Of a stretch of DNA of 64,000 nucleotides, positions 25,408 through 33,301 are shown in pieces. The translations under genes and the position numbers were made by a program. Each line of letters starts with the position of its first letter. Position 1 is the stretch's first letter. The stretch is from the NCBI GenBank assembly GCA_902801365.1, contig CADCHY010000018.1, positions 1 through 64,000 of the forward strand, read 5' to 3'. The DNA is from an uncultured Succiniclasticum sp. Lineage in GTDB: Bacteria; Bacillota; Negativicutes; Acidaminococcales; Acidaminococcaceae. The notes beneath the pieces are model-generated. The model did not search any database. It worked only from the letters and a program-made list of their open reading frames with translations, and was not told the DNA's origin.

Positions 25408-25463
25408 TTGACAACCGGCAACGTTTCCTTATAATTAAAAATAATAGGCATGGGGGTATACCC
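25408..25463 (+). promoter_or_regulatory. csoR promoter and operator
   Basis: TTGACA at 25408-25413, 16-bp spacer, TATAAT at 25430-25435. Downstream, the GGGTATACCC palindrome at 25454-25463 fits the G/C-tract operators of CsoR/FrmR-family repressors and suggests autoregulation. The RBS AGGAGG is at 25470-25475. Confidence 0.7.
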
Positions 25464-25483
25464 TGTAACAGGAGGTTTATTAT

Positions 25484-25759
25484 ATGATTCAATGTATGGA
25501 TTCGGAAAATCTGCACCGCCGGTTTAAGAAGATTATCGGTCAAATCAATGCTATTGATCGGATGGTTGATGAGGACATTCCCTGCGAAGATATCCTGGCA
25601 CAGATTAATGCGGCCAAGTCTGCGCTGCATAAGGCAGGACAGGTAGTTCTGGAAGGTCATATCCAGCATTGTGTCCGGGAAGGCATTGAAAAAGGAGATG
25701 CGGACAGAACCATTGCTCGCTTTACGAAAGCGGTGGAACGGTTTGCCAACATGAAATAA
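25484..25759 (+). CDS. csoR: CsoR/FrmR-family metal-sensing repressor
   Basis: 91-residue all-helical repressor with no classical helix-turn-helix. It has Cys34, His59 and Cys63 in the exact C-x24-H-x3-C spacing of the Cu(I)-binding CsoR group; persulfide sensors (CstR) lack the histidine. Copper(I) binding would release the operator. A palindrome lies in its own promoter and two further CsoR-type boxes lie downstream at 25883-25937. No copper ATPase or CopZ is found in the window. Confidence 0.88.
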   Translation: MIQCMDSENLHRRFKKIIGQINAIDRMVDEDIPCEDILAQINAAKSALHKAGQVVLEGHIQHCVREGIEKGDADRTIARFTKAVERFANMK

Positions 25760-25873
25760 GAAATTACCCACTTAAAAGAGAATCAGATCAGTACAACAGC
25801 GGAGCCCCGCAAAAGGAGTTTTCCGCTGTTTTTTATTTATATTTGAAATAATTGTAAAATCCGTTTTCACCTC

Positions 25874-25937
25874 TTGACAACATATACCCCTATAGGTATA
25901 ATACCCCCAAAGGCAATACAAATACCCGTATAGGTAT
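25874..25937 (+). promoter_or_regulatory. Promoter with two CsoR-type operators
   Basis: TTGACA at 25874-25879 and TATAAT at 25897-25902 with a 17-bp spacer. The spacer is filled by the palindrome TATACCCCTATAGGTATA (25883-25900), and a second box, ATACCCGTATAGGTAT (25922-25937), follows the -10. A repressor bound here would block RNA polymerase directly. The only ORF before the next terminator is the 25-codon one at 26010. Confidence 0.8.
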
Positions 25938-26009
25938 ATACGATATTTAAATATTGAGATCACTGTTTTATCGTCAGCATTGTGTGTAAGAAGGAAGGGA
26001 GGTATGAAG

Positions 26010-26087
26010 ATGAGCTTAAGTAAAAGATACGGTTTTGAATATGACAATTCATTTATGTTTTGGGGGTTCCTGTGGCTTGTAAAATAA
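26010..26087 (+). CDS. 25-residue small protein under CsoR-type control
   Basis: Small ORF starting MSLSKRYGFEYDNSF and ending in a hydrophobic, tryptophan-rich tail (FMFWGFLWLVK). AAGGAAGGGAGG ends seven bases before the ATG at 26010; an in-frame ATG at 26004 is too close to it. The ORF lies between a strong CsoR-operator promoter and an intrinsic terminator at 26131-26160, so it is the only candidate product of that transcript. The tail may insert in or lie on the membrane. It has no Cys or His to bind copper. Function unknown. Confidence 0.55.
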   Translation: MSLSKRYGFEYDNSFMFWGFLWLVK

Positions 26088-26130
26088 AGCAAGCCCGGGT
26101 GAGAGTGACTGTTTTATAATTCAACAACGC

Positions 26131-26160
26131 GCGCCTCTTCTGCGGAAGGGGCGCTTTTTC
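26131..26160 (+). terminator. Terminator of the small CsoR-controlled unit
   Basis: GCGCCTCTTC (26131-26140) pairs with GAAGGGGCGC (26145-26154), with one mismatch, followed by five T. It separates the small ORF from bioB. Confidence 0.8.
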
Positions 26161-26198
26161 TATATACGTTGCTTTTTCTTAATTCTTTGTATTTTTGG

Positions 26199-26257
26199 TT
26201 GACTAATCCAATCAAGTTAACTATAATTATGTTAACGTTAACAATAAAAAAGTTAAC
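26199..26257 (+). promoter_or_regulatory. bioB promoter with interleaved BirA-like operators
   Basis: TTGACT at 26199-26204 and TATAAT at 26222-26227 with a 17-bp spacer. GTTAAC occurs four times, at 26216, 26231, 26237 and 26252. The pairs 26216/26237 and 26231/26252 each have 15 bp between half-sites, matching the Gram-positive biotin operator arrangement. The birA gene is not in the window. Confidence 0.75.
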
Positions 26258-26283
26258 CAAAATAGAGAAAAGAGGAATCAAGT

Positions 26284-27282
26284 ATGACGATTTCAGAGCT
26301 GACTGAAAAAATAGTAAAAGAAGGTTACCGTATTACCCGTGAAAATCTGGACAAAGAATTGTTGTTGACGGCGGACCTGGAAGAGATGCTGGATTGCGCC
26401 GGCAAACTGCAGAAGCATTTCTGCGGAAATCTTGTCGATTTTTGCTCCATCATCAACGGGAGAAGTGGACGTTGCAGTGAAGATTGCAAATACTGCGCCC
26501 AGGCCGCCTGCAACCATACCGGTATCGATGAATACGGATTTCTGCCGAAAGAGAAAATCTTTGCGGCCGCGAAAGCCAACCAGGACGCGGGTGTGAACCG
26601 CTTTGCCATCGTCACGGCGGGCCGGGCGTTAAAGGGCAAGGATTTCGACAAAGCCATTGAAGCCTATAAAGAAATGAACGCAAAGCTGAAGATTCAACTT
26701 TGCGCTTCCATGGGGTTTATTGATGCGGAACAGTTCCGCCGCCTGAAGGACGCCGGCGTTACCAGCTACCATCACAATATTGAAACGTCCCGCCGCAATT
26801 TCCCGAATATCTGCACCACACACACCTTTGAAGACAAAATCCGTACGATCAAAATTGCACAGGAGGCAGGCATGTGCGTATGCTCCGGCGGCATTATCGG
26901 CATGGGAGAGGACTGGGACGACCGGTTTGACATGGCGCTGACATTAGCGGAGCTGGGAATCGAGTCAATCCCCATCAACGCCCTGATGCCGATCAAGGGT
27001 ACGCCGCTGCAGGATACCCCGCAGATTTCCGCAGAGGATGTGGCCCGTACGGTCGCTATCTTCCGTTTCATCAACCCCACGGCAAACATCCGCCTGGGAG
27101 CAGGCCGGGGCATTCTGCCGAAGTCCGGGGAGACGGTCATCGGCCGAGGGGCTTCCGCTTCCATCACCGGCAATATGCTGACTACTGCCGGCGCCGCGAC
27201 GATTTCCAGCGATATGCAGATGTTAAAGAGACTGGGGTTGACGAATAATCCGGAAGAAGCTCAACTCGGAAGCAGAGACTGA
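26284..27282 (+). CDS. bioB: Biotin synthase
   Basis: Radical SAM enzyme of 332 residues that inserts sulfur into dethiobiotin. The cluster-binding CSEDCKYCAQ motif (C-x3-C-x2-C) is at about residues 63-72. Ligands of the sacrificial 2Fe-2S cluster are visible as Cys in LQLCASMG, in CVCSGGI and the late Arg in IRLGAGRG. RBS AGAGGAA. It is transcribed alone, about 5 kb from bioDAY. Confidence 0.96.
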   Translation: MTISELTEKIVKEGYRITRENLDKELLLTADLEEMLDCAGKLQKHFCGNLVDFCSIINGRSGRCSEDCKYCAQAACNHTGIDEYGFLPKEKIFAAAKANQDAGVNRFAIVTAGRALKGKDFDKAIEAYKEMNAKLKIQLCASMGFIDAEQFRRLKDAGVTSYHHNIETSRRNFPNICTTHTFEDKIRTIKIAQEAGMCVCSGGIIGMGEDWDDRFDMALTLAELGIESIPINALMPIKGTPLQDTPQISAEDVARTVAIFRFINPTANIRLGAGRGILPKSGETVIGRGASASITGNMLTTAGAATISSDMQMLKRLGLTNNPEEAQLGSRD

Positions 27283-27330
27283 AAGCTTTATATGTAATGT
27301 GATATGCAAAAATAATGGAATAGTATAAAT

Positions 27331-27360
27331 CAAAACCACCCGTTGAACGGGTGGTTTTGG
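27331..27360. terminator. Bidirectional terminator between bioB and hydrolase
   Basis: CAAAACCACCCGTT pairs with GAACGGGTGGTTTTG (27331-27359), flanked by A-rich sequence on the left and T-rich on the right. It serves the convergent genes bioB and the hydrolase. Confidence 0.85.
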
Positions 27361-27399
27361 TTTTGATTGCCGCCTTTTTATTTCAGCCTGTTTGGTTTA

Positions 27400-28494
27400 T
27401 TACAGATATTTGTGGAAGAAACTTTCAATCTTATCGAAGGGGATGATGTTTACCTGATCGTACAAGTCGGTATGGGAGGCGCCGGGAATAATCATAAGTT
27501 CCTTATTGCCGCCTTTTAATTTTTTGAAGGCGTCTTCACCAAAGTACCGGGAATGGGCCTTTTCTCCGTGAATTACCAGAACCGCATTGCGGATTTCACC
27601 GGCGTAACTCAGCTGGGGCATGTTCATGAAGGACAAGGCGCTGGTCACGTTCCAGCCGCCGTTGGAGTTCAGGGAACGTTTGTGATAGCCCCGGGGCGTT
27701 TTGTAATAATCCCAGTAATCGCTGAAGAATTTCGGCTCTGCCGGGCGTTCGTCGGGCAGACCGCCTGCCAGTTTGTAACTGCCGTTTTTGTAATCTTCCG
27801 TGCGTTGTGCGTTCATGGCTTCTCTTGCTTTGTAGCGGGCGTCTTCATCCATGGCGTCAAAGTAACCGTTTGCAGTGACACGGCTCATATCGTACATAGT
27901 TGAAATAACCGTGGCTTTGATGCGGGTGTCCATGGCTGCCGCATTCATGGCCAGGCCGCCCCAGCCGCAGATACCGATGATACCTATGTGTCCGGGATCA
28001 ACGTTATCCAATGTGGACAGGTAATCAACCGCGGCTGAAAAATCTTCCGTATTGATGTCCGGGGACGCTACATACCGCACATTGCCTCCGCTTTCGCCGG
28101 TGAAGGACGGGTCGAAGGCGATGGTGAGGAAGCCGCGCTCCGCCATAGTCTGGGCATACAGACCGCTGCACTGTTCCTTAACTGCGCCGAAAGGTCCCGC
28201 CACGGCCAGCGCCGGGAACTTTTTGCCGCTGCTGTTTTTCGGAACGTACATATCGGCTGCCAGGGTGATTCCGTAACGGTTATGGAATGTAACTTTCTTG
28301 TGTTCGACCTTATTGCTTTTCGGGAAAACCTTGTCCCATTTTTCATCCAACTGAAGTTTCTGTTCTGTCTGCATAGCGGTTCCTTTCGTGATTCCTGCGT
28401 CTTTTGCGGTAACGTTTTCAGCGGCCAGCGCGCTTCCGGTCATGGTCATGAGTCCGATTAATACGGCTGCCAGCAGTTTTTTGTTTAACTTCAT
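27400..28494 (-). CDS. Secreted alpha/beta hydrolase with cysteine nucleophile elbow (paralogue 1)
   Basis: 364 residues. A Sec signal peptide ends near SALAAEN (about residue 25). The alpha/beta hydrolase domain has the oxyanion-type segment GPFGAVKEQCSGLYAQ, and the nucleophile elbow reads GICGWGG, with Cys in place of the usual Ser, as in dienelactone hydrolases. The late histidine is in PGASHTDLYD. Its paralogue lies at 59059 with elbow GICGLGG. It is divergent from a LysR gene that probably controls it. Substrate unknown; the export signal puts it in the periplasm. Confidence 0.8.
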   Translation of the reverse strand: MKLNKKLLAAVLIGLMTMTGSALAAENVTAKDAGITKGTAMQTEQKLQLDEKWDKVFPKSNKVEHKKVTFHNRYGITLAADMYVPKNSSGKKFPALAVAGPFGAVKEQCSGLYAQTMAERGFLTIAFDPSFTGESGGNVRYVASPDINTEDFSAAVDYLSTLDNVDPGHIGIIGICGWGGLAMNAAAMDTRIKATVISTMYDMSRVTANGYFDAMDEDARYKAREAMNAQRTEDYKNGSYKLAGGLPDERPAEPKFFSDYWDYYKTPRGYHKRSLNSNGGWNVTSALSFMNMPQLSYAGEIRNAVLVIHGEKAHSRYFGEDAFKKLKGGNKELMIIPGASHTDLYDQVNIIPFDKIESFFHKYL

Positions 28495-28591
28495 CTCCGT
28501 CTCCTTCCTTAATTCCTGTTTGAATCAGTATTTCCTTGTACATCGAATCTGAAAGCGGGTACTTTGTCGGTTATATTTGATCTCTGCGGGT

Positions 28592-28648
28592 ATCATATCA
28601 TGTTTGTGTTGAATTCGCTAATGGTTATATTTCAAAACATGATATGAT
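28592..28648. repeat. 14-bp perfect inverted repeat in the hydrolase/LysR intergenic region
   Basis: ATCATATCATGTTT (28592-28605) and AAACATGATATGAT (28635-28648) are exact reverse complements 29 bp apart. The right arm ends near the expected -35 of the LysR gene (-10 TATAAT at 28676-28681). It is a likely operator for that LysR regulator. Confidence 0.6.
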
Positions 28649-28692
28649 TTTTTTTCATTTCAGTGTATAATAAAGTAAGGGAGGATCCGGTT

Positions 28693-29589
28693 ATGGAAAT
28701 TCGTACACTTCGTTATTTTCTGGAGACGGCCCGGGAAGGGAATATGACCCGGGCTTCCGAGCGTTTGGCTGTTTCCCAGTCCACCTTGTCCAAGCAGTTA
28801 AAGGGGCTGGAAGAAGAACTGGGGAAGAAGCTGTTCATCCGCCACAGCTTTTCCATCGAACTGACAGAGGAGGGGATGCTGCTGCGCAAGCATGCAGAAG
28901 ACCTGCTTTCCATGGCGGATAAAATTACGGAAGAGTTTAAATCCATGGATGATATTCTGGGCGGCGACATTTATTTCGGATGTGCCGAATCATTCCAGAT
29001 CTGTTACCTTGCCCGTATGATCCGGCTTTGCCGGGAGCAATACCCGGGACTGCATTACCATATTACAAGCGGCGACACGGAACAGGTTACGGAAAAACTG
29101 GACAAGGGGCTTCTGGATTTCGGCATCGTCGTGGAAGAACCCAACCGGGAAAAATATCATGCCCTTGCCTTTCCGGAGGCTGACAGGTGGATGCTTGTGA
29201 TGCCGGAACACTGCGAACTGGCGAAGAAAGATAAAATTGTATTTGAAGATTTGTTGGGGCTACCGCTGTATTGTTCGGAACAGTCCGTCCGGAACGACCT
29301 GCCCCGCTGGTGCGGGGAACGGGTGAAAGAGTTGCAGTTTGAAGGTTCTTTCCGGCTTGCCTACAACGGCTCTGTTTTTGCCAGGGAAGGACTGGGGTAT
29401 CTGCTGACCTTCGATAAACTGATCGATACCTCTCCCGACAGCGGCCTGATCGTGCGGCCGCTTTCACCGGTCCTGGAAACGCCCATGTATCTGATCTGGC
29501 GAAGATATCAGGTGTTCACGCCTATTGCGGAACGTTTCCTGTCCATTGCCCGGCAGGAGTTCGTAAAGATGCAGGAAACGGATCATTAA
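28693..29589 (+). CDS. LysR-family regulator (paralogue 1)
   Basis: 298 residues. The N-terminal winged helix spans about residues 1-60 (LRYFLETAREGNMTRASERLAVSQ region), followed by the linker helix and a periplasmic-binding-like effector domain. The ATG at 28693 has GGGAGGA upstream and matches the paralogue start at 58032. It is divergently transcribed from a secreted alpha/beta hydrolase. The second LysR/hydrolase pair at 58-60 kb shows the same association, so the hydrolase is its likely target. Confidence 0.9.
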   Translation: MEIRTLRYFLETAREGNMTRASERLAVSQSTLSKQLKGLEEELGKKLFIRHSFSIELTEEGMLLRKHAEDLLSMADKITEEFKSMDDILGGDIYFGCAESFQICYLARMIRLCREQYPGLHYHITSGDTEQVTEKLDKGLLDFGIVVEEPNREKYHALAFPEADRWMLVMPEHCELAKKDKIVFEDLLGLPLYCSEQSVRNDLPRWCGERVKELQFEGSFRLAYNGSVFAREGLGYLLTFDKLIDTSPDSGLIVRPLSPVLETPMYLIWRRYQVFTPIAERFLSIARQEFVKMQETDH

Positions 29590-29618
29590 AAACTGTCTAA
29601 ATAAGCCCCAAAATGTAC

Positions 29619-29805
29619 TTGCATTTTTAATTTGTTTGTGCTATTATCTTCGCGGAATAAGAATGGTATGGAAGGTATCCCCAGGGGAACTTTACCAGTG
29701 CGCCGTGCTTATTCAGGACAATGTCACACATCGCTTGGATCTTTAAGACCGGGACGAGACGCTAAAGGGCTTCGTATGCGCATCTTACCGGATGCGCATT
29801 TTTTA
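29619..29805 (+). promoter_or_regulatory. Promoter and attenuator-type leader of the pan operon
   Basis: TTGCAT at 29619-29624 and TATTAT at 29642-29647 (17-bp spacer) start a leader of about 240 nt. GAATAAG (29655-29661) pairs with CTTATTC (29708-29714) around an inner stem TGGTA/TACCA and a TCCC/GGGA hairpin. An intrinsic terminator follows: ATGCGCATC (29776-29784) with GATGCGCAT (29791-29799) and T residues. A structured domain followed by a terminator 90 nt before the first gene indicates a riboswitch or attenuator. The known pan motif is a candidate, but I cannot confirm its consensus by eye. Confidence 0.65.
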
Positions 29806-29893
29806 TTTAGCTCTCCGGTAAGCGCGGGCACAGCCGCAGGTTGTGCGTTTGCGCGTCAGTATTCCCTATGGGACGTATCGAAAAGGAGGAGAC

Positions 29894-30901
29894 ATGAAAA
29901 AGTTTTGTGAGCTCATCGGCAAGTATTTCGGCGTAGTTATCATCTTATTCTTTATCGGCGGCATGACCTGCCCTCCGGCTTTCACCTGGGTTCTGGGGAA
30001 ATTGGCGGGATTTTCGCTTTTGAGCATGATGCTGGGAATCATTATGTTTGGCATGGGTACTACCATGGAACTGAAAGATTTCCGTCTGATTCTGCAGCGT
30101 CCCCGGGACGTATTCTTAGGCGCGGTCGCCCAGTATGCCATCATGCCTTTTCTGGCATACCTGCTTTCGCGGGCCTTCAATCTTGACCCGGCCCTTACGG
30201 TAGGCGTGGTACTGGTAGGCACCTGTCCCGGCGGTACCGCTTCCAACGTGATTACGTTTATCAGTAAAGGTGACCTGGCCCTTTCCGTAACCATGACAAC
30301 GGTTTCCACGCTGCTGTCGCCCATTATGACCCCGCTTCTCACGTATCTCATTATCGGCCAGAGGATTGATTTCAGCCCCGTTGCCATGTTCTGGAGCATC
30401 GTACAGATTGTTATCATTCCCATCGGTTTCGGCGTAGCGCTGCGTCACTTTTTCCCGGACTGGTGCGAAAAGGCAAAAGCATATCTGCCGGCTCTGTCCT
30501 GCCTGTGCATTTCCCTGCTGATCGCCGGTCTGGCGGGCGCAAGCCGCGACGCGATCCTGGCTTCTTCCGCTACAATCATGGCCGTTGTAGTTCTGCACAA
30601 CCTGCTGGGCAGCGCCCTGGGCTTTGCTCTTGGCCGTTTCTCCGGTATGAGCTGGAAAAAGTGCGTGGCCCTTTCCATAGAAGTGGGCATGCAGAATTCC
30701 GGTCTGGCAGCAGGACTCGCCAAAACCCATTTCCCGGCTCTTGCCGCCGCGGCAGTGCCCGGCGCCATCTTCAGCAGCTGGCATAATATTTCCGGCAGCA
30801 TATTGGCCTGGCTGTATGTGAATTACCTGAATCCCCGCTACGACGAGGAATTAAAAAGCAACGCATACAGGATTTCCGAAAAAGCAGAGCCTGTCCATTA
30901 A
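29894..30901 (+). CDS. BASS-family transporter, probably PanS-like pantoate/ketopantoate importer
   Basis: 335-residue bile acid:sodium symporter family protein with nine to ten hydrophobic segments. The GTCPGGTASNVITFISKGDLAL region (about 108-129) and the late EVGMQNSGLA crossover motif form the sodium and substrate site of this fold. The ATG at 29894 has AAGGAGGAG upstream. It heads the transcript containing panC and panD, while panB and panE are absent. Salmonella PanS, of the same family, imports pantothenate precursors. Import of pantoate or ketopantoate is therefore inferred from context. Confidence 0.75.
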   Translation: MKKFCELIGKYFGVVIILFFIGGMTCPPAFTWVLGKLAGFSLLSMMLGIIMFGMGTTMELKDFRLILQRPRDVFLGAVAQYAIMPFLAYLLSRAFNLDPALTVGVVLVGTCPGGTASNVITFISKGDLALSVTMTTVSTLLSPIMTPLLTYLIIGQRIDFSPVAMFWSIVQIVIIPIGFGVALRHFFPDWCEKAKAYLPALSCLCISLLIAGLAGASRDAILASSATIMAVVVLHNLLGSALGFALGRFSGMSWKKCVALSIEVGMQNSGLAAGLAKTHFPALAAAAVPGAIFSSWHNISGSILAWLYVNYLNPRYDEELKSNAYRISEKAEPVH

Positions 30902-30965
30902 ACCGGCAGGAGTTATAAAGACTGATTTTATCAAAATATTGTAAAGAGATACAGGAGGCAGAAAC

Positions 30966-31817
30966 ATGAAATTAGTAAAAACTGTGGCAGAGTTACAGCA
31001 GATAGTGAAAGAAACCAAAAAAGCGGGCAAAAGCATCGGCCTGGTTCCCACCATGGGAGCTCTGCATGAAGGCCATGCCTCGCTGATTAAGGCAGCCCAC
31101 GCGGAAAACGATTTTACGATCGTCAGTGATTTTGTCAATCCGACGCAGTTCGGTCCCACAGAAGATCTGGACGCCTATCCCCGGACTTTGGACCACGACT
31201 GCAAGCTGGCGGAGGAAATGGGGGCGGACGTGCTGTTCGCGCCGTCTCCCAATGAAATGTATCCCAGCCGGGACATGACCTGGGTCGAAGTGACGGGCGA
31301 CATCACAAAAGTGCTGTGCGGCCGTACCCGTCCCATCCATTTCCGCGGCGTGGCTACCGTCGTAAGCAAACTGTTCAATCTGGCCCAGCCGGACAAGGCG
31401 TACTTTGGCCAGAAGGATGCGCAGCAGGCGCAGGTCCTGAAGCGTATGGTAAAAGACCTGTTCTTCCCGCTGGAGATTCGTGTCATGCCGATAGTGCGGG
31501 AAGCGGACGGGCTGGCTAAGAGCAGCCGCAACGTCTATCTGAACGCAGCCGAACGGAGCGCCGCGGTGATTCTGAGCAAAGCGCTGGCAAAGGCTAAAGC
31601 TGCTTTTGAAGCAGGGGAACGGGACAGCGCGAAACTGATCGCGCTGGTTACGGAAATGATTCAGACAGAACCTTTGTCCAACATTGATTATGTTGAAATG
31701 TATCAGCTTCCGGATCTTACGCCTGCGGAAAAGACGGTTACGACAGATCACCTGCTGGCCGTGGCCGTGAAATTCGGCACGACGCGCCTGATAGATAATG
31801 TCATTCTACAGAAATAA
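30966..31817 (+). CDS. panC: Pantothenate synthetase
   Basis: Joins pantoate and beta-alanine with ATP to give pantothenate. 283 residues. The HIGH-type motif is TMGALHEGHASL (about 30-41); NPTQFGPTEDLDAYPR and the KMSKS-type SSRNVYL follow, and FGQKDAQQ is conserved. RBS CAGGAGG. It lies 64 bp after the PanS-like gene and 70 bp before panD. Confidence 0.96.
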   Translation: MKLVKTVAELQQIVKETKKAGKSIGLVPTMGALHEGHASLIKAAHAENDFTIVSDFVNPTQFGPTEDLDAYPRTLDHDCKLAEEMGADVLFAPSPNEMYPSRDMTWVEVTGDITKVLCGRTRPIHFRGVATVVSKLFNLAQPDKAYFGQKDAQQAQVLKRMVKDLFFPLEIRVMPIVREADGLAKSSRNVYLNAAERSAAVILSKALAKAKAAFEAGERDSAKLIALVTEMIQTEPLSNIDYVEMYQLPDLTPAEKTVTTDHLLAVAVKFGTTRLIDNVILQK

Positions 31818-31886
31818 CGGAATAGAAAAAGCAGGTTAATAAAACAAATTAGCAAAACCAGAGAAAACTTCCAGGAGGATAAGCGA

Positions 31887-32297
31887 ATGCTTTATACTAT
31901 GTTTCATGGTAAAATTCATCGCGCCGTGGTAACCCAGGCGCGGCTGGATTATATGGGAAGCATAACCATTGACGAGGATCTTCTGGACGCGGCGGGCATT
32001 TTGCCCGGCGAAAAGGTCCAGATCGTGAATAACAATAACGGGGAGAGGCTGGAAACCTATACCATTGCCGGAGAACGGGGAAGCGGTGTCATCTGCCTGA
32101 ACGGGGCCGCCGCTCGCAAAGCCCAGGTGGGCGACGTTGTCATCATCATTGCCTATGGCCTGATGGATGCCAAAGAGGCGGAACAAAACGAGCCTAAAGT
32201 AGTGATGGTAGACGAACATAACCGCATTGTTGCGGATATTGGCAGGGAAAAGGCAAATCAGACAAATACCGACGCAATGGCAAACGCAAAACGGTGA
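31887..32297 (+). CDS. panD: Aspartate 1-decarboxylase
   Basis: Pyruvoyl enzyme that makes beta-alanine for PanC. 136 residues. The self-cleavage site YMGSITID puts Gly24-Ser25 at the standard position. [18 protein letters not shown] and VIIIAYG are family motifs. It completes the precursor supply (beta-alanine made locally, pantoate apparently imported). Confidence 0.96.
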   Translation: MLYTMFHGKIHRAVVTQARLDYMGSITIDEDLLDAAGILPGEKVQIVNNNNGERLETYTIAGERGSGVICLNGAAARKAQVGDVVIIIAYGLMDAKEAEQNEPKVVMVDEHNRIVADIGREKANQTNTDAMANAKR

Positions 32298-32340
32298 CCA
32301 TTACGTTCCGGTATTGCCGGAATACTGTCATGTAACAAAT

Positions 32341-32379
32341 ACAGCAGCTGTACTTTTAAGGTACGGCTGCTGTTTTTTT
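32341..32379 (+). terminator. Terminator of the pan operon
   Basis: ACAGCAGCTGTAC (32341-32353) pairs with GTACGGCTGCTGT (32361-32373), followed by a T tract. Confidence 0.88.
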
Positions 32380-32409
32380 ACCCGGGGTTCACTATTCTGA
32401 AGGAACAAG

Positions 32410-32495
32410 GTTAACCTAAACAAAAAACAAGGTTGACGTATTTACGATTCCGCTTTATAATTTTAACGTAAACCAATGCCGAAAGCGAGGTTAAC
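32410..32495 (+). promoter_or_regulatory. bioDAY promoter with BirA-like half-sites
   Basis: TTGACG at 32433-32438 and TATAAT at 32456-32461 with a 17-bp spacer. GTTAAC (32410) with GTTGAC (32432) and GTAAAC (32468) with GTTAAC (32490) form two pairs, each with 16 bp between. They flank and overlap the promoter, like the operator before bioB. Confidence 0.65.
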
Positions 32496-32508
32496 GTTGC
32501 GGAGGCAG

Positions 32509-33282
32509 ATGGTGAAGGCATCTATTAAACCAAAGAAAGAAGGTATGGGTTTGCTTGCAATAGGCATTACGGCAACGGATACGGAAATGGGTAAGACCGT
32601 GGTGACAGGCGCATTGGCAGCTGCGTTGCGCTTCCGCGGTATTACGCCGGGCATTTTCAAACCGGTTGCTTCCGGATGTGTGCGGCGGCAGGATGGGGAA
32701 CTGATTTCTACCGATGCGGAGTTCCAGATGAAATGCGCGGGCTATCCTGACACATTGCGCAAAGAAGTGATTCCTGTAGTATTGGAAGCTGCTTTGGCTC
32801 CGGCGGAAGCCAGCAGGCTGGAAGGCATAACGCTTCAGCCGGAAAGAATGATCGAAGGGGCGAAAGCCTGTATAACCGGTCATGAGATCTCCGTGCTGGA
32901 AGGCATCGGAGGTATCACGGCGCCGATTACGGAAGACTTTCTGGTAAAGGACTATTTTAAAGCCCTGGGTATTCCTGTATTAATCGTAGTAAAACCGATA
33001 TTGGGAAACGTAAATCATGCGGTGCTGACTTCGTATTACTGTCAGCAGCACGGTATTCCGGTACTGGGGTTCCTTGTGAACGGATGGAATGAAGAAACAG
33101 CGGGAGATTTGGAGAAAGGAAATCTTTATTATTACGAAAAACTGACAGGACTTCCGGTTTTGGGAAAGCTTCCCAGGATGACTGAGGAAGAAATGAATGA
33201 TCCACGGAAGCTGGCTTTGATTACGGAGCAAACTGTTGAACTGGACAAAATCCTGGAACTGGCAAAAGAAATGCGTATTTAA
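32509..33282 (+). CDS. bioD: Dethiobiotin synthetase
   Basis: ATP-dependent enzyme that closes the ureido ring of dethiobiotin from diaminopelargonate and CO2. The P-loop reads GITATDTEMGKTVVTG, followed by FKPVASG and EGIGGITAPI. I chose ATG 32509 (GGAGG at 32501-32505, close); GTG 32512 is equally possible, ATG 32545 is a shorter option, and 32476 lacks an RBS. About 257 residues. First gene of bioD-bioA-bioY. Confidence 0.92.
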   Translation: MVKASIKPKKEGMGLLAIGITATDTEMGKTVVTGALAAALRFRGITPGIFKPVASGCVRRQDGELISTDAEFQMKCAGYPDTLRKEVIPVVLEAALAPAEASRLEGITLQPERMIEGAKACITGHEISVLEGIGGITAPITEDFLVKDYFKALGIPVLIVVKPILGNVNHAVLTSYYCQQHGIPVLGFLVNGWNEETAGDLEKGNLYYYEKLTGLPVLGKLPRMTEEEMNDPRKLALITEQTVELDKILELAKEMRI

Positions 33283-33301
33283 AGAACAAGGAGACACTCA
33301 G

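Noticed and set aside
25484-25759. Persulfide sensor CstR instead of CsoR
   Set aside because: The histidine of the Cys-His-Cys set (His59) is present, which favours a copper-type CsoR, even though the sulfur context made CstR attractive.
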